Assembly: GCA_040384665.1 (NCBI GenBank)
Contig: JAZKIY010000037.1
Coordinates: 1 to 58,780, forward strand
Direction: 5' to 3'
Length of the DNA: 58,780 nucleotides
Origin: PCRC01 sp040384665
GTDB lineage: Bacteria > Pseudomonadota > Gammaproteobacteria > Burkholderiales > Burkholderiaceae_C
How positions within the stretch are numbered: position 1 is the stretch's first letter; each line of letters opens with the position of its first letter. The notes beneath the pieces were generated by a model. That model did no database searches and had not been told where the DNA came from. It saw nothing but the letters and a program-made list of their open reading frames with translations. The position numbers were made by a program, and so were the translations under genes. Positions 47,489 through 56,201 of this stretch are shown here, in pieces.

Positions 47489-47540
47489 GGGGCAACCAGC
47501 GTGTGAAGTGGGGAGAATTATCGTGGCATACACTGCAGCC

Positions 47541-47969
47541 ATGCTCTGGGTCAAATCATTTCACATCGTCTTCGTGGCAGCCTGGTTCGCCGGCCTGTTC
47601 TACCTGCCGCGCCTCTTCGTCAACCTGGCCATGGTGCCGCCCGAGAGCGTGGCCGAACGCCAGCGCCTGCTGGTGATGGCACGCAAGCTGCTGCGCTTCA
47701 CCACGCTGCTGTCGCTGCCCGCTCTGGTACTGGGCCTCACTCTGTGGTTGCACTACGGCATTGGCCGGGGACCCGGCAACGGCTGGATGCACGCCAAGCT
47801 GCTGGTGGTGGTGCTGGCGGTGGGCTACAACCACATGTGCGGCGCACTGCTGCGCAAGTTTGAAACCGGCGTGAACCAGCGCAGCCACGTCTGGTACCGC
47901 TGGTTCAACGAAGCACCAGTGGTGCTGCTGACCGTGGCAGTGGTGCTGGTGGTCGTCAAACCTTTCTAA
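47541..47969 (+). CDS. hemJ: HemJ-like (CopD family) protoporphyrinogen oxidase
   Basis: A 142-residue four-helix membrane protein. MLWVKSFHIVFVAAWFAGLF holds the conserved His8, and LPRLFVN and WMHAKLLVVVLAVGYNH with the conserved Lys follow; WFNEAPVVLLTVAVVLVVVKPF is the typical HemJ end. HemJ oxidises protoporphyrinogen IX in bacteria without HemG or HemY. ATG 47541 gives the conserved N-terminus. Placement beside hemB supports a heme role. A general CopD-domain protein is the alternative. Confidence 0.85.
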   Translation: MLWVKSFHIVFVAAWFAGLFYLPRLFVNLAMVPPESVAERQRLLVMARKLLRFTTLLSLPALVLGLTLWLHYGIGRGPGNGWMHAKLLVVVLAVGYNHMCGALLRKFETGVNQRSHVWYRWFNEAPVVLLTVAVVLVVVKPF

Positions 47970-47995
47970 ACGGCGCGGCACAGAAGGTCTGGGCC

Positions 47996-49108
47996 ATGAC
48001 CGGCAACACACCTTCCCCGCACCGCACCGCCGCCTGGCCGCTGGCGCTGATCTACACCGCGCTGGCGGTCTACGCCAGCCTTTACCCGTTTGCCGACTGG
48101 CGCGACCAGGGCGTCCTGCCCTGGGCCTACCTGACGGCGCCCCTGCCCAAGTACTGGGTTGGGTTTGACGTGGCCATCAACCTGCTGGGCTACGCGCCGC
48201 TGGGTTTTCTGCTGGCACTGGGCGCGCTGCGCACTGGCCACACCCGCTGGGCGGTGTTGCTGGCCGTGGCCGGGGCATTGGCCCTGTCGGCCACCATGGA
48301 AGCGCTGCAGGGCTACCTGCCGGCGCGGGTGCCGTCCAACGTGGACATGGTGCTGAACACATTTGGGGCGCTGCTGGGCGCACTGCTGGCCTGGCTGCTG
48401 GAGCGCGTTGGGGTGCTGGACCGCTGGAGCCGTGTGCGTACCCGCTGGTTTCATGGCAACGCGCGTGGCGCGCTGGTGCTGCTGGCGCTGTGGCCTCTGG
48501 CCCTGCTGTTCCCGCCACCAGTGCCGCTGGGCCTGGGCCAGGTGATGGAACGGGTGGAGGCCGGGCTGGCCAGCCTGCTCGAAGACACGCCGTTTCTGGA
48601 CTGGCTGCCGGTGCGTGACATCGAACTGCAGCCGCTGGTGCCCAGCGCAGAACTGCTCTGTGTGGTGTTCGGCGCGCTGGCGCCCATCCTGCTCGGTTAC
48701 TCGGTGCTGCGCACGCTGCCGCAGCGGGCGGTGGCGATGTTGGGGCTGTTGGCGGTGGGCATGGTGGCGTCCACACTTTCGGCCGCGCTGAGCTACGGAC
48801 CGGAGCACGCCTGGGCCTGGCTCACCTTGCCGGTGCAGGTGGGCCTGGTCGGCGCCCTGCTGTTGGCCACGCTGTTGTTGCCGGTGCCTCGCCGCACCTG
48901 TGCCGCACTGACCCTGCTGGTGCTGGCGGTGTCCCTGAGCCTGCTGAACCAGGCGCCCACCAGCGCCTACTTTGCGCAAACACTGCAAACCTGGGAACAG
49001 GGCCGCTTCATCCGCTTCCACGGGCTGGCGCAGTGGTTGGGCTGGCTCTGGCCGTATGCGGCGTTGGTGGCGGTGGTGGTCAGGCTCTCAGGCCGCGAAG
49101 CGGTTTAA
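47996..49108 (+). CDS. VanZ-family membrane protein
   Basis: A 370-residue membrane protein with about ten hydrophobic helices. The N-terminal part fits VanZ: IYTALAVYASLYPFADWRD, then DVAINLLGYAPLGFLLALG and LQGYLPARVPSNVDMVLNTF. VanZ-like proteins are poorly known; the founding member gives low teicoplanin resistance. It starts 27 bases after hemJ. The second half (about 150-370) is a further membrane module without a motif I can name. Confidence 0.82.
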   Translation: MTGNTPSPHRTAAWPLALIYTALAVYASLYPFADWRDQGVLPWAYLTAPLPKYWVGFDVAINLLGYAPLGFLLALGALRTGHTRWAVLLAVAGALALSATMEALQGYLPARVPSNVDMVLNTFGALLGALLAWLLERVGVLDRWSRVRTRWFHGNARGALVLLALWPLALLFPPPVPLGLGQVMERVEAGLASLLEDTPFLDWLPVRDIELQPLVPSAELLCVVFGALAPILLGYSVLRTLPQRAVAMLGLLAVGMVASTLSAALSYGPEHAWAWLTLPVQVGLVGALLLATLLLPVPRRTCAALTLLVLAVSLSLLNQAPTSAYFAQTLQTWEQGRFIRFHGLAQWLGWLWPYAALVAVVVRLSGREAV

Positions 49109-49153
49109 CCCCTCGGGCGCCCACTGCGCGCAGCGCCGTGCCTACAATTCCGC

Positions 49154-49492
49154 ATGACACAACCTGCCCATTACTACGAACGCCACATTTTCTTTTGCCT
49201 CAACCACCGCAGCAGTGGCGAGGACTGCTGCGCCAAACACGGCGCCGAAGAAGGCTTCAACCGCTGCAAGTCGCAAGTCAAGGCGGCGGGATTGGCCGGG
49301 CCAGGGCAAGTGCGGGTGAACAAGGCCGGTTGCCTGGACCGCTGCGCCGCCGGTCCGGTGGCGGTGGTCTACCCCGAAGGCGTCTGGTACACCTTTGTGG
49401 ACGCGGCGGACATCGACGAAATCGTCGAGTCCCACCTCAAGAACGGCCAGGTGGTTGAGCGCCTGCTGACGCCACCCCACATCGGCCGCTAA
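49154..49492 (+). CDS. thioredoxin-like [2Fe-2S] ferredoxin
   Basis: A 112-residue protein with the fold of the shethna-type ferredoxins and NuoE C-terminal domains. Cys ligands occur in HIFFCLNHR and in KAGCLDRCAAGP, and the extra EDCCAKHG is typical of this small family. WYTFVDAADIDEIVESHL is the conserved end. An electron carrier of unknown partner. It starts 45 bases after the VanZ gene and may share its transcript. Confidence 0.9.
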   Translation: MTQPAHYYERHIFFCLNHRSSGEDCCAKHGAEEGFNRCKSQVKAAGLAGPGQVRVNKAGCLDRCAAGPVAVVYPEGVWYTFVDAADIDEIVESHLKNGQVVERLLTPPHIGR

Positions 49493-49507
49493 GTCTGCCG
49501 AAGCCGG

Positions 49508-50338
49508 TCAACCGCGCTGTGCGCGCTCGTACAGCGGCAACACGCGCGGCAGGTTGCGCTCCATTTCGGCGATGCGGGTGCTGCCCGACGGGTGGGTCGA
49601 CAGCCACTGCGGCGGCGCCCCCTTGTTGGCGGCCGACATTTTTTGCCACAGCGTGATGCCGGCGCGCGGGTCGTAGCCCGCGCGGGCACCGAGTTCCATG
49701 CCGACCAGGTCGGCCTCGCTTTCGTCGGCCCGGCTGAAGTTGAGCGACATCAGCTGTGCACCGCCGCCAATCAGCTGCTGGCCGATGGCCCCGGCCCCGA
49801 GCAACTGGCTCAGGATGTTGGCACCAATGTTGGTGGCTGCGCTCTTGCCCATGCGTTCGCGGGCGTGTTCGCGCAGCGCGTGCGCCACCTCGTGGCCCAT
49901 GACCATGGCGACCTCGTCGTCGGTCAGCTTGAGCTGGTCGAGGATGCCGGTGTAGAACGCGATCTTGCCGCCTGGCATGCAGAAGGCGTTGATCTGCTTG
50001 CTGCCAATCAGGTTGACCTCCCATTTCCAGTCTTTGGCACGCGGGTTCCAGGCCAGCGCGTGCGGGATGATTTTTTGCGCAATCGCCCGCAGCCGCACCA
50101 CCTGTGGGTGGTTGGCAGGTGCCAGGGCTTTCTGGTCAGCGGCTTTCTGCAGCAACTGCCCGTACTGCTGCTGCGCGGTGCGCTCCACATCGGCCGCCGG
50201 CACCAGATTGGAGAACGCCGAATTGCCACCCACGTCCACCCCGTCGCGCTGCTGCGCCGGGGTCAGCACGGGCAGTGCCAGCAGCAACGCCAGCAGGCTG
50301 GCGCGCAGCACAGGGGTCAGGGGGACAGGTTGGCGCAT
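49508..50338 (-). CDS. M48-family zinc metalloprotease
   Basis: A 276-residue exported peptidase. A signal peptide (ASLLALLLALPVLTPAQQ) is followed by a helical region and the catalytic motif GHEVAHALREHA with His149, Glu150 and His153; the third ligand Glu is in SRADESEADLVGMELGA. Short BepA/LoiP-like form without TPR repeats, so a role in outer-membrane quality control is plausible. Convergent with the ferredoxin gene (15 bp) and divergent from the AmpG-like gene. Confidence 0.92.
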   Translation of the reverse strand: MRQPVPLTPVLRASLLALLLALPVLTPAQQRDGVDVGGNSAFSNLVPAADVERTAQQQYGQLLQKAADQKALAPANHPQVVRLRAIAQKIIPHALAWNPRAKDWKWEVNLIGSKQINAFCMPGGKIAFYTGILDQLKLTDDEVAMVMGHEVAHALREHARERMGKSAATNIGANILSQLLGAGAIGQQLIGGGAQLMSLNFSRADESEADLVGMELGARAGYDPRAGITLWQKMSAANKGAPPQWLSTHPSGSTRIAEMERNLPRVLPLYERAQRG

Positions 50339-50394
50339 GGTTTTCTCCAGAAATCAGGGCCAGACCACTGGCACCGCCCGCGTATTATTCCTGC

Positions 50395-51759
50395 ATGTCC
50401 AGCCGCACGCACGCCCCGCCTCCGGGTACCCCCTCCCCGGTGACCGAACCGGCACCTGTGCCTTCCTGGGCCGACACGCTGCGCGTCTACCTGGAACCGC
50501 CGACGCTGCGCATGCTGCTGCTCGGCTTCTCGGCCGGGCTGCCGCTGCTGCTGGTGCTGGGCACGCTGAGTTTCTGGCTGCGCGAAGCCGGGGTGGACCG
50601 CACCACCATTGGCTACCTGAGCTGGGTCGGCCTGGCCTACGCCTTCAAATGGGTCTGGGCACCGCTGGTGGACCGGCTGCCCATTCCACTCGTCACCGGC
50701 TGGCTGGGCCGCCGCCGCAGTTGGCTGCTGCTGGCCCAGGCACTCGTCATGGCCGGGCTGGTGGGCATGGCCTTCAACGACCCGCGCCAGGACCTGCTGC
50801 CGCTGGTCTGGTGCGCGCTGCTGGTGGCCTTTGGCTCGGCCACCCAGGACATTGCGCTCGACGCCTACCGGATCGAATCCGCCGGCACCGAGCGCCAGGC
50901 CGCCCTGGCCGCGGCCTACCAGACCGGTTACCGGCTGGCGCTGATCTGGGCCGGTGCCGGTGCGCTGTGGATCGCCGCCCGCGCCGAACTCGCACCGGTG
51001 GCGGGCGTGGTCGCTTACCAGCCCGGCGCCTGGCAGACCGCGTACCTGGTGATGGCCGGCTCCATGCTGCTGGGCACGCTCACCGTGCTGCTGTCGCCCG
51101 AGCCGGTGCGGCTGCCGCTGGCCAAGAGCCGCAATGCCGCCGAATGGCTCAAGAGCGTGCTGGTCGAGCCGTTTGCCGACTTCCTCCGCCGCTACCGCTG
51201 GCAGGCCGCGCTGATGCTGGCGCTGATTGCCACCTACCGCATCAGCGATGTGGTGATGGGCATCATGGCGAACCCGTTTTACGTGGACATGGGCTACACC
51301 AAGGACGAGGTCGCCGCCGTCACGAAGATCTACGGCGTGGTGATGACGCTGGCAGGCGCTTTCATTGGCGGTGTACTGGCCATGCGGCTGGGTGTGTTCA
51401 AGGTGCTCACGCTCGGCGCGGTGCTGAGCGCGGCCAGCAACCTGCTGTTTGCCTGGCTCGGCAGCCAGGGCCACGACGTGACCGCGCTGGTCTTCGTGAT
51501 CTCGGCCGACAACCTGAGTTCGGGCATCGCATCGGCCGCCTTCATTGCCTATTTGTCGTCGCTCACCAACCTGCAGTACTCGGCCACACAGTACGCGCTG
51601 TTCACCTCGATGATGCTGTTGCTGCCCAAGTTCCTGGCCGGCTACTCTGGCCGTTACGTGGACGCTTTCGGCTACAGCCACTTCTTTGTCGCCACCGCGC
51701 TGCTGGGGGTGCCGGTGCTGCTGCTGCTGTGGCTGGTGGCGCGCTACCGGGCACACTGA
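50395..51759 (+). CDS. AmpG-like MFS permease
   Basis: A 454-residue, roughly 12-helix transporter of the AmpG/PAT2 group of the major facilitator superfamily. RMLLLGFSAGLPLLLVLGTLSFWLREAGVDR and SWVGLAYAFKWVWAPLVDRLP are characteristic. AmpG brings muropeptides (GlcNAc-anhydro-MurNAc peptides) into the cell for recycling. A proline-rich N-terminus of ~25 residues precedes the first helix. ATG 50395 starts at MSSRTHAPPP. Fits with the peptidoglycan genes elsewhere in the window. Confidence 0.88.
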   Translation: MSSRTHAPPPGTPSPVTEPAPVPSWADTLRVYLEPPTLRMLLLGFSAGLPLLLVLGTLSFWLREAGVDRTTIGYLSWVGLAYAFKWVWAPLVDRLPIPLVTGWLGRRRSWLLLAQALVMAGLVGMAFNDPRQDLLPLVWCALLVAFGSATQDIALDAYRIESAGTERQAALAAAYQTGYRLALIWAGAGALWIAARAELAPVAGVVAYQPGAWQTAYLVMAGSMLLGTLTVLLSPEPVRLPLAKSRNAAEWLKSVLVEPFADFLRRYRWQAALMLALIATYRISDVVMGIMANPFYVDMGYTKDEVAAVTKIYGVVMTLAGAFIGGVLAMRLGVFKVLTLGAVLSAASNLLFAWLGSQGHDVTALVFVISADNLSSGIASAAFIAYLSSLTNLQYSATQYALFTSMMLLLPKFLAGYSGRYVDAFGYSHFFVATALLGVPVLLLLWLVARYRAH

Positions 51760-51774
51760 GGCCACCCAAAGAAA

Positions 51775-51804
51775 ATCCCCGCTGCACGGGTGCACAGCGG
51801 GGAT
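51775..51804 (-). terminator. intrinsic terminator of DUF4148 copy 2
   Basis: ATCCCCGCT (51775-51783) pairs with AGCGGGGAT (51796-51804), with GCAC/GTGC extending the loop side. On the minus strand TTTTC and TTT follow (51768-51775), so it ends leftward transcripts of the DUF4148 gene 34 bases beyond its stop and also lies just after the AmpG-like gene. Confidence 0.75.
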
Positions 51805-51837
51805 GTGGTGGCAAGCCGTCAGAAGACGGCGGCGCAA

Positions 51838-52161
51838 TCAACCTGGGTAGAAAAAGTTGACTGGCTTGCGGTTGGCCTGCTGGGCTTCGGCGCGCACCTG
51901 GTCGCGGGTCAGCAGGCTGGCGGCAGCGTTCACCGGCGTGCCGGGCGAGGGGTTGCCGCTGGCGGTCAGGGTGTTGATCGACAAAGTGCCGTCTTTCTGG
52001 GCCTGCAGCACGTCGGCCAGCACCTCGGCACGGGTCAGCGTGCTGGGGGCGGACGCTGCGGGCGGGCACAGTTCAGGCTGCAGGCTGGCGGAAGCACAGG
52101 CGGCATTGGCGGCACCGGCGGCCAAGGTGAGCAGGGCGGCGGCGATGAGTTGATTCTTCAT
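51838..52161 (-). CDS. DUF4148 exported protein, copy 2
   Basis: A 107-residue secreted protein with signal peptide (LIAAALLTLAAGAANA) and the motif STLTRAEVLADVLQAQKDGTL followed by LLTRDQVRAEAQQANRKPV. AAAGGAACC precedes ATG 52161. Its transcript ends at the hairpin at 51775. Same length as copy 1 at 44820 but with motif order reversed. Divergent from a LysR regulator, which may control it. Function unknown. Confidence 0.85.
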   Translation of the reverse strand: MKNQLIAAALLTLAAGAANAACASASLQPELCPPAASAPSTLTRAEVLADVLQAQKDGTLSINTLTASGNPSPGTPVNAAASLLTRDQVRAEAQQANRKPVNFFYPG

Positions 52162-52320
52162 GATGGTTCCTTTAAAAAAGTTGCAAAGTTGCAGTGACAC
52201 ATGTCCGGGCATGGCGGGTCTGGAGGGCCCGTCTGTCCAGCCTCGGTGAGTCGTCTAAGGGGTCTGGCTCATCGATGGGGTAACTGTAGTTGTTGCTGAA
52301 TCAAAGAAAAATAGCCTCAC

Positions 52321-52339
52321 CGGCAATGCTTCATTGCCG
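52321..52339. promoter_or_regulatory. candidate LysR-type operator dyad
   Basis: CGGCAATG (52321-52328), CTT, CATTGCCG (52332-52339): an eight-base perfect dyad containing T-N11-A pairs in the 220-bp gap between the DUF4148 gene and the divergent lysR-type gene, 43 bases before the regulator's ATG. Fits a LysR-type regulator site by position and symmetry. Confidence 0.5.
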
Positions 52340-52381
52340 TTTATGAAACAATCAAGCCCTTGATTTGCCCAGAAAGCGCCT

Positions 52382-53287
52382 ATGGACCGGCTGTTGTCGA
52401 TGCGTGTCTTCCAGAAAGTCATTGACGAGGGGGGGTTTGCCGCCGCCGCACGGGCGCTGGACCTGTCTGCAGCGGTCGTGACGCGGCTGATCACCGACCT
52501 GGAGCAGCACCTCGGTGCGCGTCTGATCCAGCGCACCACACGCCGGCTGGCGCTCACCGAAGCGGGCGAGGCCTACCTGCAGCGGGTGCGCAACATCCTG
52601 GGCGACATCGAGGAAGCCGAAGCCCTGACCCGGGCCAACACCGAGGAGCTGACGGGCGTGCTGCGGGTGCAATCGGCCCCGGTGCTGGCGGTGCACCACC
52701 TGGCACCGCTGATCGCCGCCTTCCGCCAGCGCTACCCCGGACTGACGCTGGATGTGCACGAAGACTCGCCGCTGGCGCCGCCGGTGGAAAATTACGACGT
52801 GACCCTGTTCGCCTCTGACGCGGGCTTTGACGCCAACGTGGTGGCCCGCCCCATCGTCACCACCCGCAGCGTGCTCTGCGCCGCGCCCGAGTACCTGCGC
52901 CGGCGCGGCACGCCACAGCAGCCCCACGACCTGTCACAGCACGAGTGCCTGAAGCTCAAGTTGCTGCCGAAACTGCGCATCTGGCGGCTGGTCCATGTGG
53001 ACGACCCGCGCCGCGTGGTGGAGGTGCCGGTCAACCCGGCATTGGCGGCCAACCACACCGACACCCTGCTGCGCGCCACGCTGACCGGCGCAGGCATCTG
53101 CAGCCTGCCCGTGGTGCTGGCCGGGCCATTTTTTGACAGTGGCGCTTTGCGGCCACTGTTGCCGGAATGGAAAACCGGTGAATTCACTTTATATGCCGCG
53201 CTGCCCACACGCAAACACATGCCGGCCCGCACCCGGGTGTTCCTGGAGTTCCTGACCGAACAGGCGCGTTTGGCGTCGGGCGCATGA
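52382..53287 (+). CDS. LysR-family transcriptional regulator
   Basis: A 301-residue LysR regulator. The N-terminal winged helix-turn-helix is at about 3-60 (GFAAAARALDLSAAVVTRLI, LGARLIQRTTRRLALTEAG), and the effector-binding domain spans about 90-295. It is divergent from DUF4148 copy 2 with a dyad between them. Effector and targets unknown. Confidence 0.93.
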   Translation: MDRLLSMRVFQKVIDEGGFAAAARALDLSAAVVTRLITDLEQHLGARLIQRTTRRLALTEAGEAYLQRVRNILGDIEEAEALTRANTEELTGVLRVQSAPVLAVHHLAPLIAAFRQRYPGLTLDVHEDSPLAPPVENYDVTLFASDAGFDANVVARPIVTTRSVLCAAPEYLRRRGTPQQPHDLSQHECLKLKLLPKLRIWRLVHVDDPRRVVEVPVNPALAANHTDTLLRATLTGAGICSLPVVLAGPFFDSGALRPLLPEWKTGEFTLYAALPTRKHMPARTRVFLEFLTEQARLASGA

Positions 53288-53393
53288 GGCCTGCCGCCAC
53301 CACGTTTTACCCTTCTTTACATTCGCTTCAAACGGGCGCACCGTACAGCCACCATGATGGCGGAACACGCTGCGCACAACCCATTGGAAGTCC

Positions 53394-54098
53394 ATGAACC
53401 AGAACCTGTTGATGATCGAAGACGACACCCGTCTGGCCCAGATGGTGGGCGAGTATTTGCGGCAGTCGGGCTACAGCGTCAGCCACGCGGCCGACGCCAC
53501 CACCGGGCTGGCGCAGGCCGCCGCGGACGCACCCGACCTGGTGATTCTGGACCTGATGCTGCCCGACATGGACGGCCTGGAAGTCTGCCGCCGCCTGCGC
53601 GGGCAGGCCGGTGACCTGGCGCGCGTGCCGGTGCTGATGCTGACCGCCAAGGGCGACCCGATGGACCGCATCATTGGCCTGGAAATGGGCGCCGACGACT
53701 ACCTGCCCAAACCCTTTGAGCCGCGCGAGCTGCTGGCCCGCATCCGCGCGATTTTGCGGCGCCAGAGCGAAGGGCCGGCACCGGCCAACAAGCTGCTGCG
53801 CTTTGGCTCGCTGGAGATCGACCGCGACGCCCGCACCGTGAAAGTGGCCGACCAGCCCTGCGAGCTGACCTCTTACCAGTTTGACCTGCTGCTGGCACTG
53901 GCCGAACGCGCCGGCCGCGTACTGACACGCGACCAGATCATGGAAGCCGTGCGTGGCCGCGAGCTGGAGGCGTTTGACCGTTCGATCGACGTCCACATGG
54001 GCCGCATCCGCGCCGCCATCGAAGTGGATGCCAAGAACCCGAAGCGCATCCTCACCGTGCGCGGCGTCGGCTACGTGTTTGCCAAGCAGCAAGACTGA
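53394..54098 (+). CDS. OmpR-family two-component response regulator
   Basis: A 234-residue regulator. The receiver has acidic pair Asp10/Asp11, phosphorylation site Asp53 in VILDLMLPDMDG, Thr84 in MLTAKG and Lys106 in YLPKPFEP. The C-terminal winged helix (about 135-230) ends in TVRGVGYVFAKQ, with RSIDVHMGRIRAAIE as the recognition helix region. It is followed after 14 bases by its histidine kinase and then by glycosyltransferases. Resembles RstA. Confidence 0.95.
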   Translation: MNQNLLMIEDDTRLAQMVGEYLRQSGYSVSHAADATTGLAQAAADAPDLVILDLMLPDMDGLEVCRRLRGQAGDLARVPVLMLTAKGDPMDRIIGLEMGADDYLPKPFEPRELLARIRAILRRQSEGPAPANKLLRFGSLEIDRDARTVKVADQPCELTSYQFDLLLALAERAGRVLTRDQIMEAVRGRELEAFDRSIDVHMGRIRAAIEVDAKNPKRILTVRGVGYVFAKQQD

Positions 54099-54112
54099 AG
54101 GCCAACACGCCA

Positions 54113-55342
54113 ATGCGTTGGTCCAATCCTTTCCCACGGCGGCTGTACCTCCGCATCTGGCTCGCGGTGGTGGGTGGTGTGGCGGTCCTGACGCTGGCAG
54201 TGGGGTGGGCCTGGCGCATCACCGCCGAACAGAATGCGCAGCCGTTTGTACCGCCCTCGCGCGAGTTGGTGTTGCGCAACGCCAAGGGCGACACGGTGCT
54301 GAGCGGCGCGGCGATCCGCCAGCCCGGCGCGCCCGGCGAAGGCGCCGAATTCCGCATTGAAACCGACACCGGCGAGACCTTTGTTCTGGAGATGGCGCCG
54401 CGCCCCGACCGTCCGGGTCGCGCTGGCCGGGCCGGACGCAACAAGCCGCCCGACCTGGCCTTCTGGGCCCGCCCACCCTACGGCTTTCTCTGGCTCCTGG
54501 GCCTGGTCGGCCTGGCGGTGGCGCTGGGCGTCTACCCCATCATCCGCCGCCTGACCGCACGGCTGGAGGTGCTGCAGCGCAGCGTGCAGAAGTTTGGCGA
54601 AGGCGACTTGTCGGCCCGCGTTCCAGCCGACGGAGAAGACGAAGTGGCCGACCTGGCACGGCAGTTCAACGCCGCCGCCGAGCGGGTGGAAACGCTGGTC
54701 AAGTCGCACAAATCGCTGCTGGCCAACGCCTCGCACGAGTTACGCTCGCCGCTGGCGCGCATCCGGATGGGCCTGGAGCTGGCCGGTGGCGACCCGGCAT
54801 CGCCCACCCGCGCCGAGATCAACCGCAACATCGCCGAACTGGATTTGCTGGTCGATGAGATTTTGCTGGCGAGCCGGCTGGACGCGCAGCAGGCCGACAT
54901 CGGCACCATCGAGTCGGTCGACCTGACCGGTCTGGCGGCCGAGGAATGTGCCCGCGTCGGTGCCGAGCTGCACGCGGCGTTCGATTCCCCCCCGGTGCTG
55001 GTGCGCGGTGTGCCCCGGTTGCTGCGCCGCCTGATCCGCAACCTGCTGGAAAACGCCCGCCGTTACGGCAGCGGCACCATCGAGGTCTACCTGGGCAGCC
55101 AGGCCGGAGATGCGGTGGTGCGGGTGTGTGACAACGGCCCGGGCGTGCCCGAAAGCGAACGCGAACGCATCTTCGAGCCCTTCTACCGCTTGCCCGGCAG
55201 CAGCGAGCGCGAGGGCGGGGTGGGTCTCGGCCTGGCACTGGTCAAATCCATCGCCGAGCGCCATGGTGGCCGCGTCATTTGCGAGAATGACGACCGGCAC
55301 GGGGCCTGTTTCCGGTTCACGATGCCGCTGGAACGCTTTTGA
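54113..55342 (+). CDS. sensor histidine kinase (HAMP, HisKA, HATPase)
   Basis: A 409-residue inner-membrane kinase. TM1 is about 12-33 and TM2 about 122-145; the periplasmic loop of ~88 residues contains a basic Arg/Gly/Pro stretch (PDRPGRAGRAGRNKPP). A HAMP domain follows (about 146-198), then the HisKA H-box ANASHELRSPLARIR with His208, and the ATPase boxes LIRNLLENARRYG (N), VCDNGPGVP (G1), FEPFYRLPGS (F) and GGVGLGLALVKSIAERHGG (G2). Partner of the upstream regulator. The loop composition suggests a sensed anionic ligand but that is a guess. Confidence 0.95.
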   Translation: MRWSNPFPRRLYLRIWLAVVGGVAVLTLAVGWAWRITAEQNAQPFVPPSRELVLRNAKGDTVLSGAAIRQPGAPGEGAEFRIETDTGETFVLEMAPRPDRPGRAGRAGRNKPPDLAFWARPPYGFLWLLGLVGLAVALGVYPIIRRLTARLEVLQRSVQKFGEGDLSARVPADGEDEVADLARQFNAAAERVETLVKSHKSLLANASHELRSPLARIRMGLELAGGDPASPTRAEINRNIAELDLLVDEILLASRLDAQQADIGTIESVDLTGLAAEECARVGAELHAAFDSPPVLVRGVPRLLRRLIRNLLENARRYGSGTIEVYLGSQAGDAVVRVCDNGPGVPESERERIFEPFYRLPGSSEREGGVGLGLALVKSIAERHGGRVICENDDRHGACFRFTMPLERF

Positions 55343-55353
55343 CACAACGCAAC

Positions 55354-56160
55354 ATGACCCTTTCGGTGGTGATTTCTTCCTATGCCAACGCGCAGGCGCT
55401 GGACCTGACGCTGCAGGGCTATGCATTGCAACAGGTCCTGCCCGACGAAGTCATCGTCGCGGAAGATTCTGAAACGCCAGACATTGCCACGGTGGTGGGC
55501 CGACACCGTGCCACCGCGCCGTTCCCCTTGCTGCACCTGACGCAAGAAGACCGCGGCTTCCGGAAATGCGCCATCCTGAATGCCGCGATACGCCAGAGCA
55601 CCGCCGATTTCCTGGTGTTCACCGACGCCGACTGCGTGCCCCGAAACGACGTGGTCGCCACCTTCCGGGCGCTGGCCCGCCCCGGCCGTTTTGTCTCCGC
55701 CGGCAGCCATGTGAACCTGCCGCCCGAAGTGCACCAGCGGCCTGGCACCTCTGCACGGCTGGCCGACCAGTCGTTGTTCGACCCGGCTTGGCTGCGGCAA
55801 CAGCAGGTCCCAACCCCGGCCCTGCGCCTGCTGAAATCGCCCCGCCTGGCGCACTGGCTGGACTGCCTGTCGCCACGCCAGGCGTTCGTGGGCAACTTGA
55901 GCGGCGCCTGGCGCAGCGACCTGCTGCGCGTGAGAGGGTTCGACGAGGCCATGGGGTATGGCGGCGAGGACACCAACCTCGGCGTGCGGCTGATCAATGC
56001 CGGTGTCTGCGGTTTCCGCGCGCGGCACGCACTCGTCTGCCTGCACCTCGACCACCCCCGGCCCTGGCGCGTCAACGAAGAGGCGCTGGCGAACAAGCGG
56101 TGGAACCGGTCCATCGCCGGCTCGGCCACCGTGCTGCCACGGCAAAGCGCGCTGCTGTAG
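55354..56160 (+). CDS. GT2-family glycosyltransferase with galactosyltransferase C-terminal motif
   Basis: A 268-residue glycosyltransferase A-fold enzyme. Start block LSVVISSYANAQALDLTLQG, the DxD in LVFTDADCVPRND and the Glyco_transf_7C-type motif GNLSGAWRSDLLRVRGFDE followed by MGYGGEDTNLGVRL, seen in enzymes such as KfoC and WaaE. ATG 55354 gives the clean N-terminus; a TTG at 55339 overlaps the kinase stop and is possible. No good ribosome site precedes ATG. It begins about 11 bases after the kinase and is probably cotranscribed with it. Likely LPS/EPS sugar addition. Confidence 0.85.
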   Translation: MTLSVVISSYANAQALDLTLQGYALQQVLPDEVIVAEDSETPDIATVVGRHRATAPFPLLHLTQEDRGFRKCAILNAAIRQSTADFLVFTDADCVPRNDVVATFRALARPGRFVSAGSHVNLPPEVHQRPGTSARLADQSLFDPAWLRQQQVPTPALRLLKSPRLAHWLDCLSPRQAFVGNLSGAWRSDLLRVRGFDEAMGYGGEDTNLGVRLINAGVCGFRARHALVCLHLDHPRPWRVNEEALANKRWNRSIAGSATVLPRQSALL

Positions 56161-56201
56161 AAACGTCCTTGTGATGTGCTACAACGCACACGCACACGCC
56201 C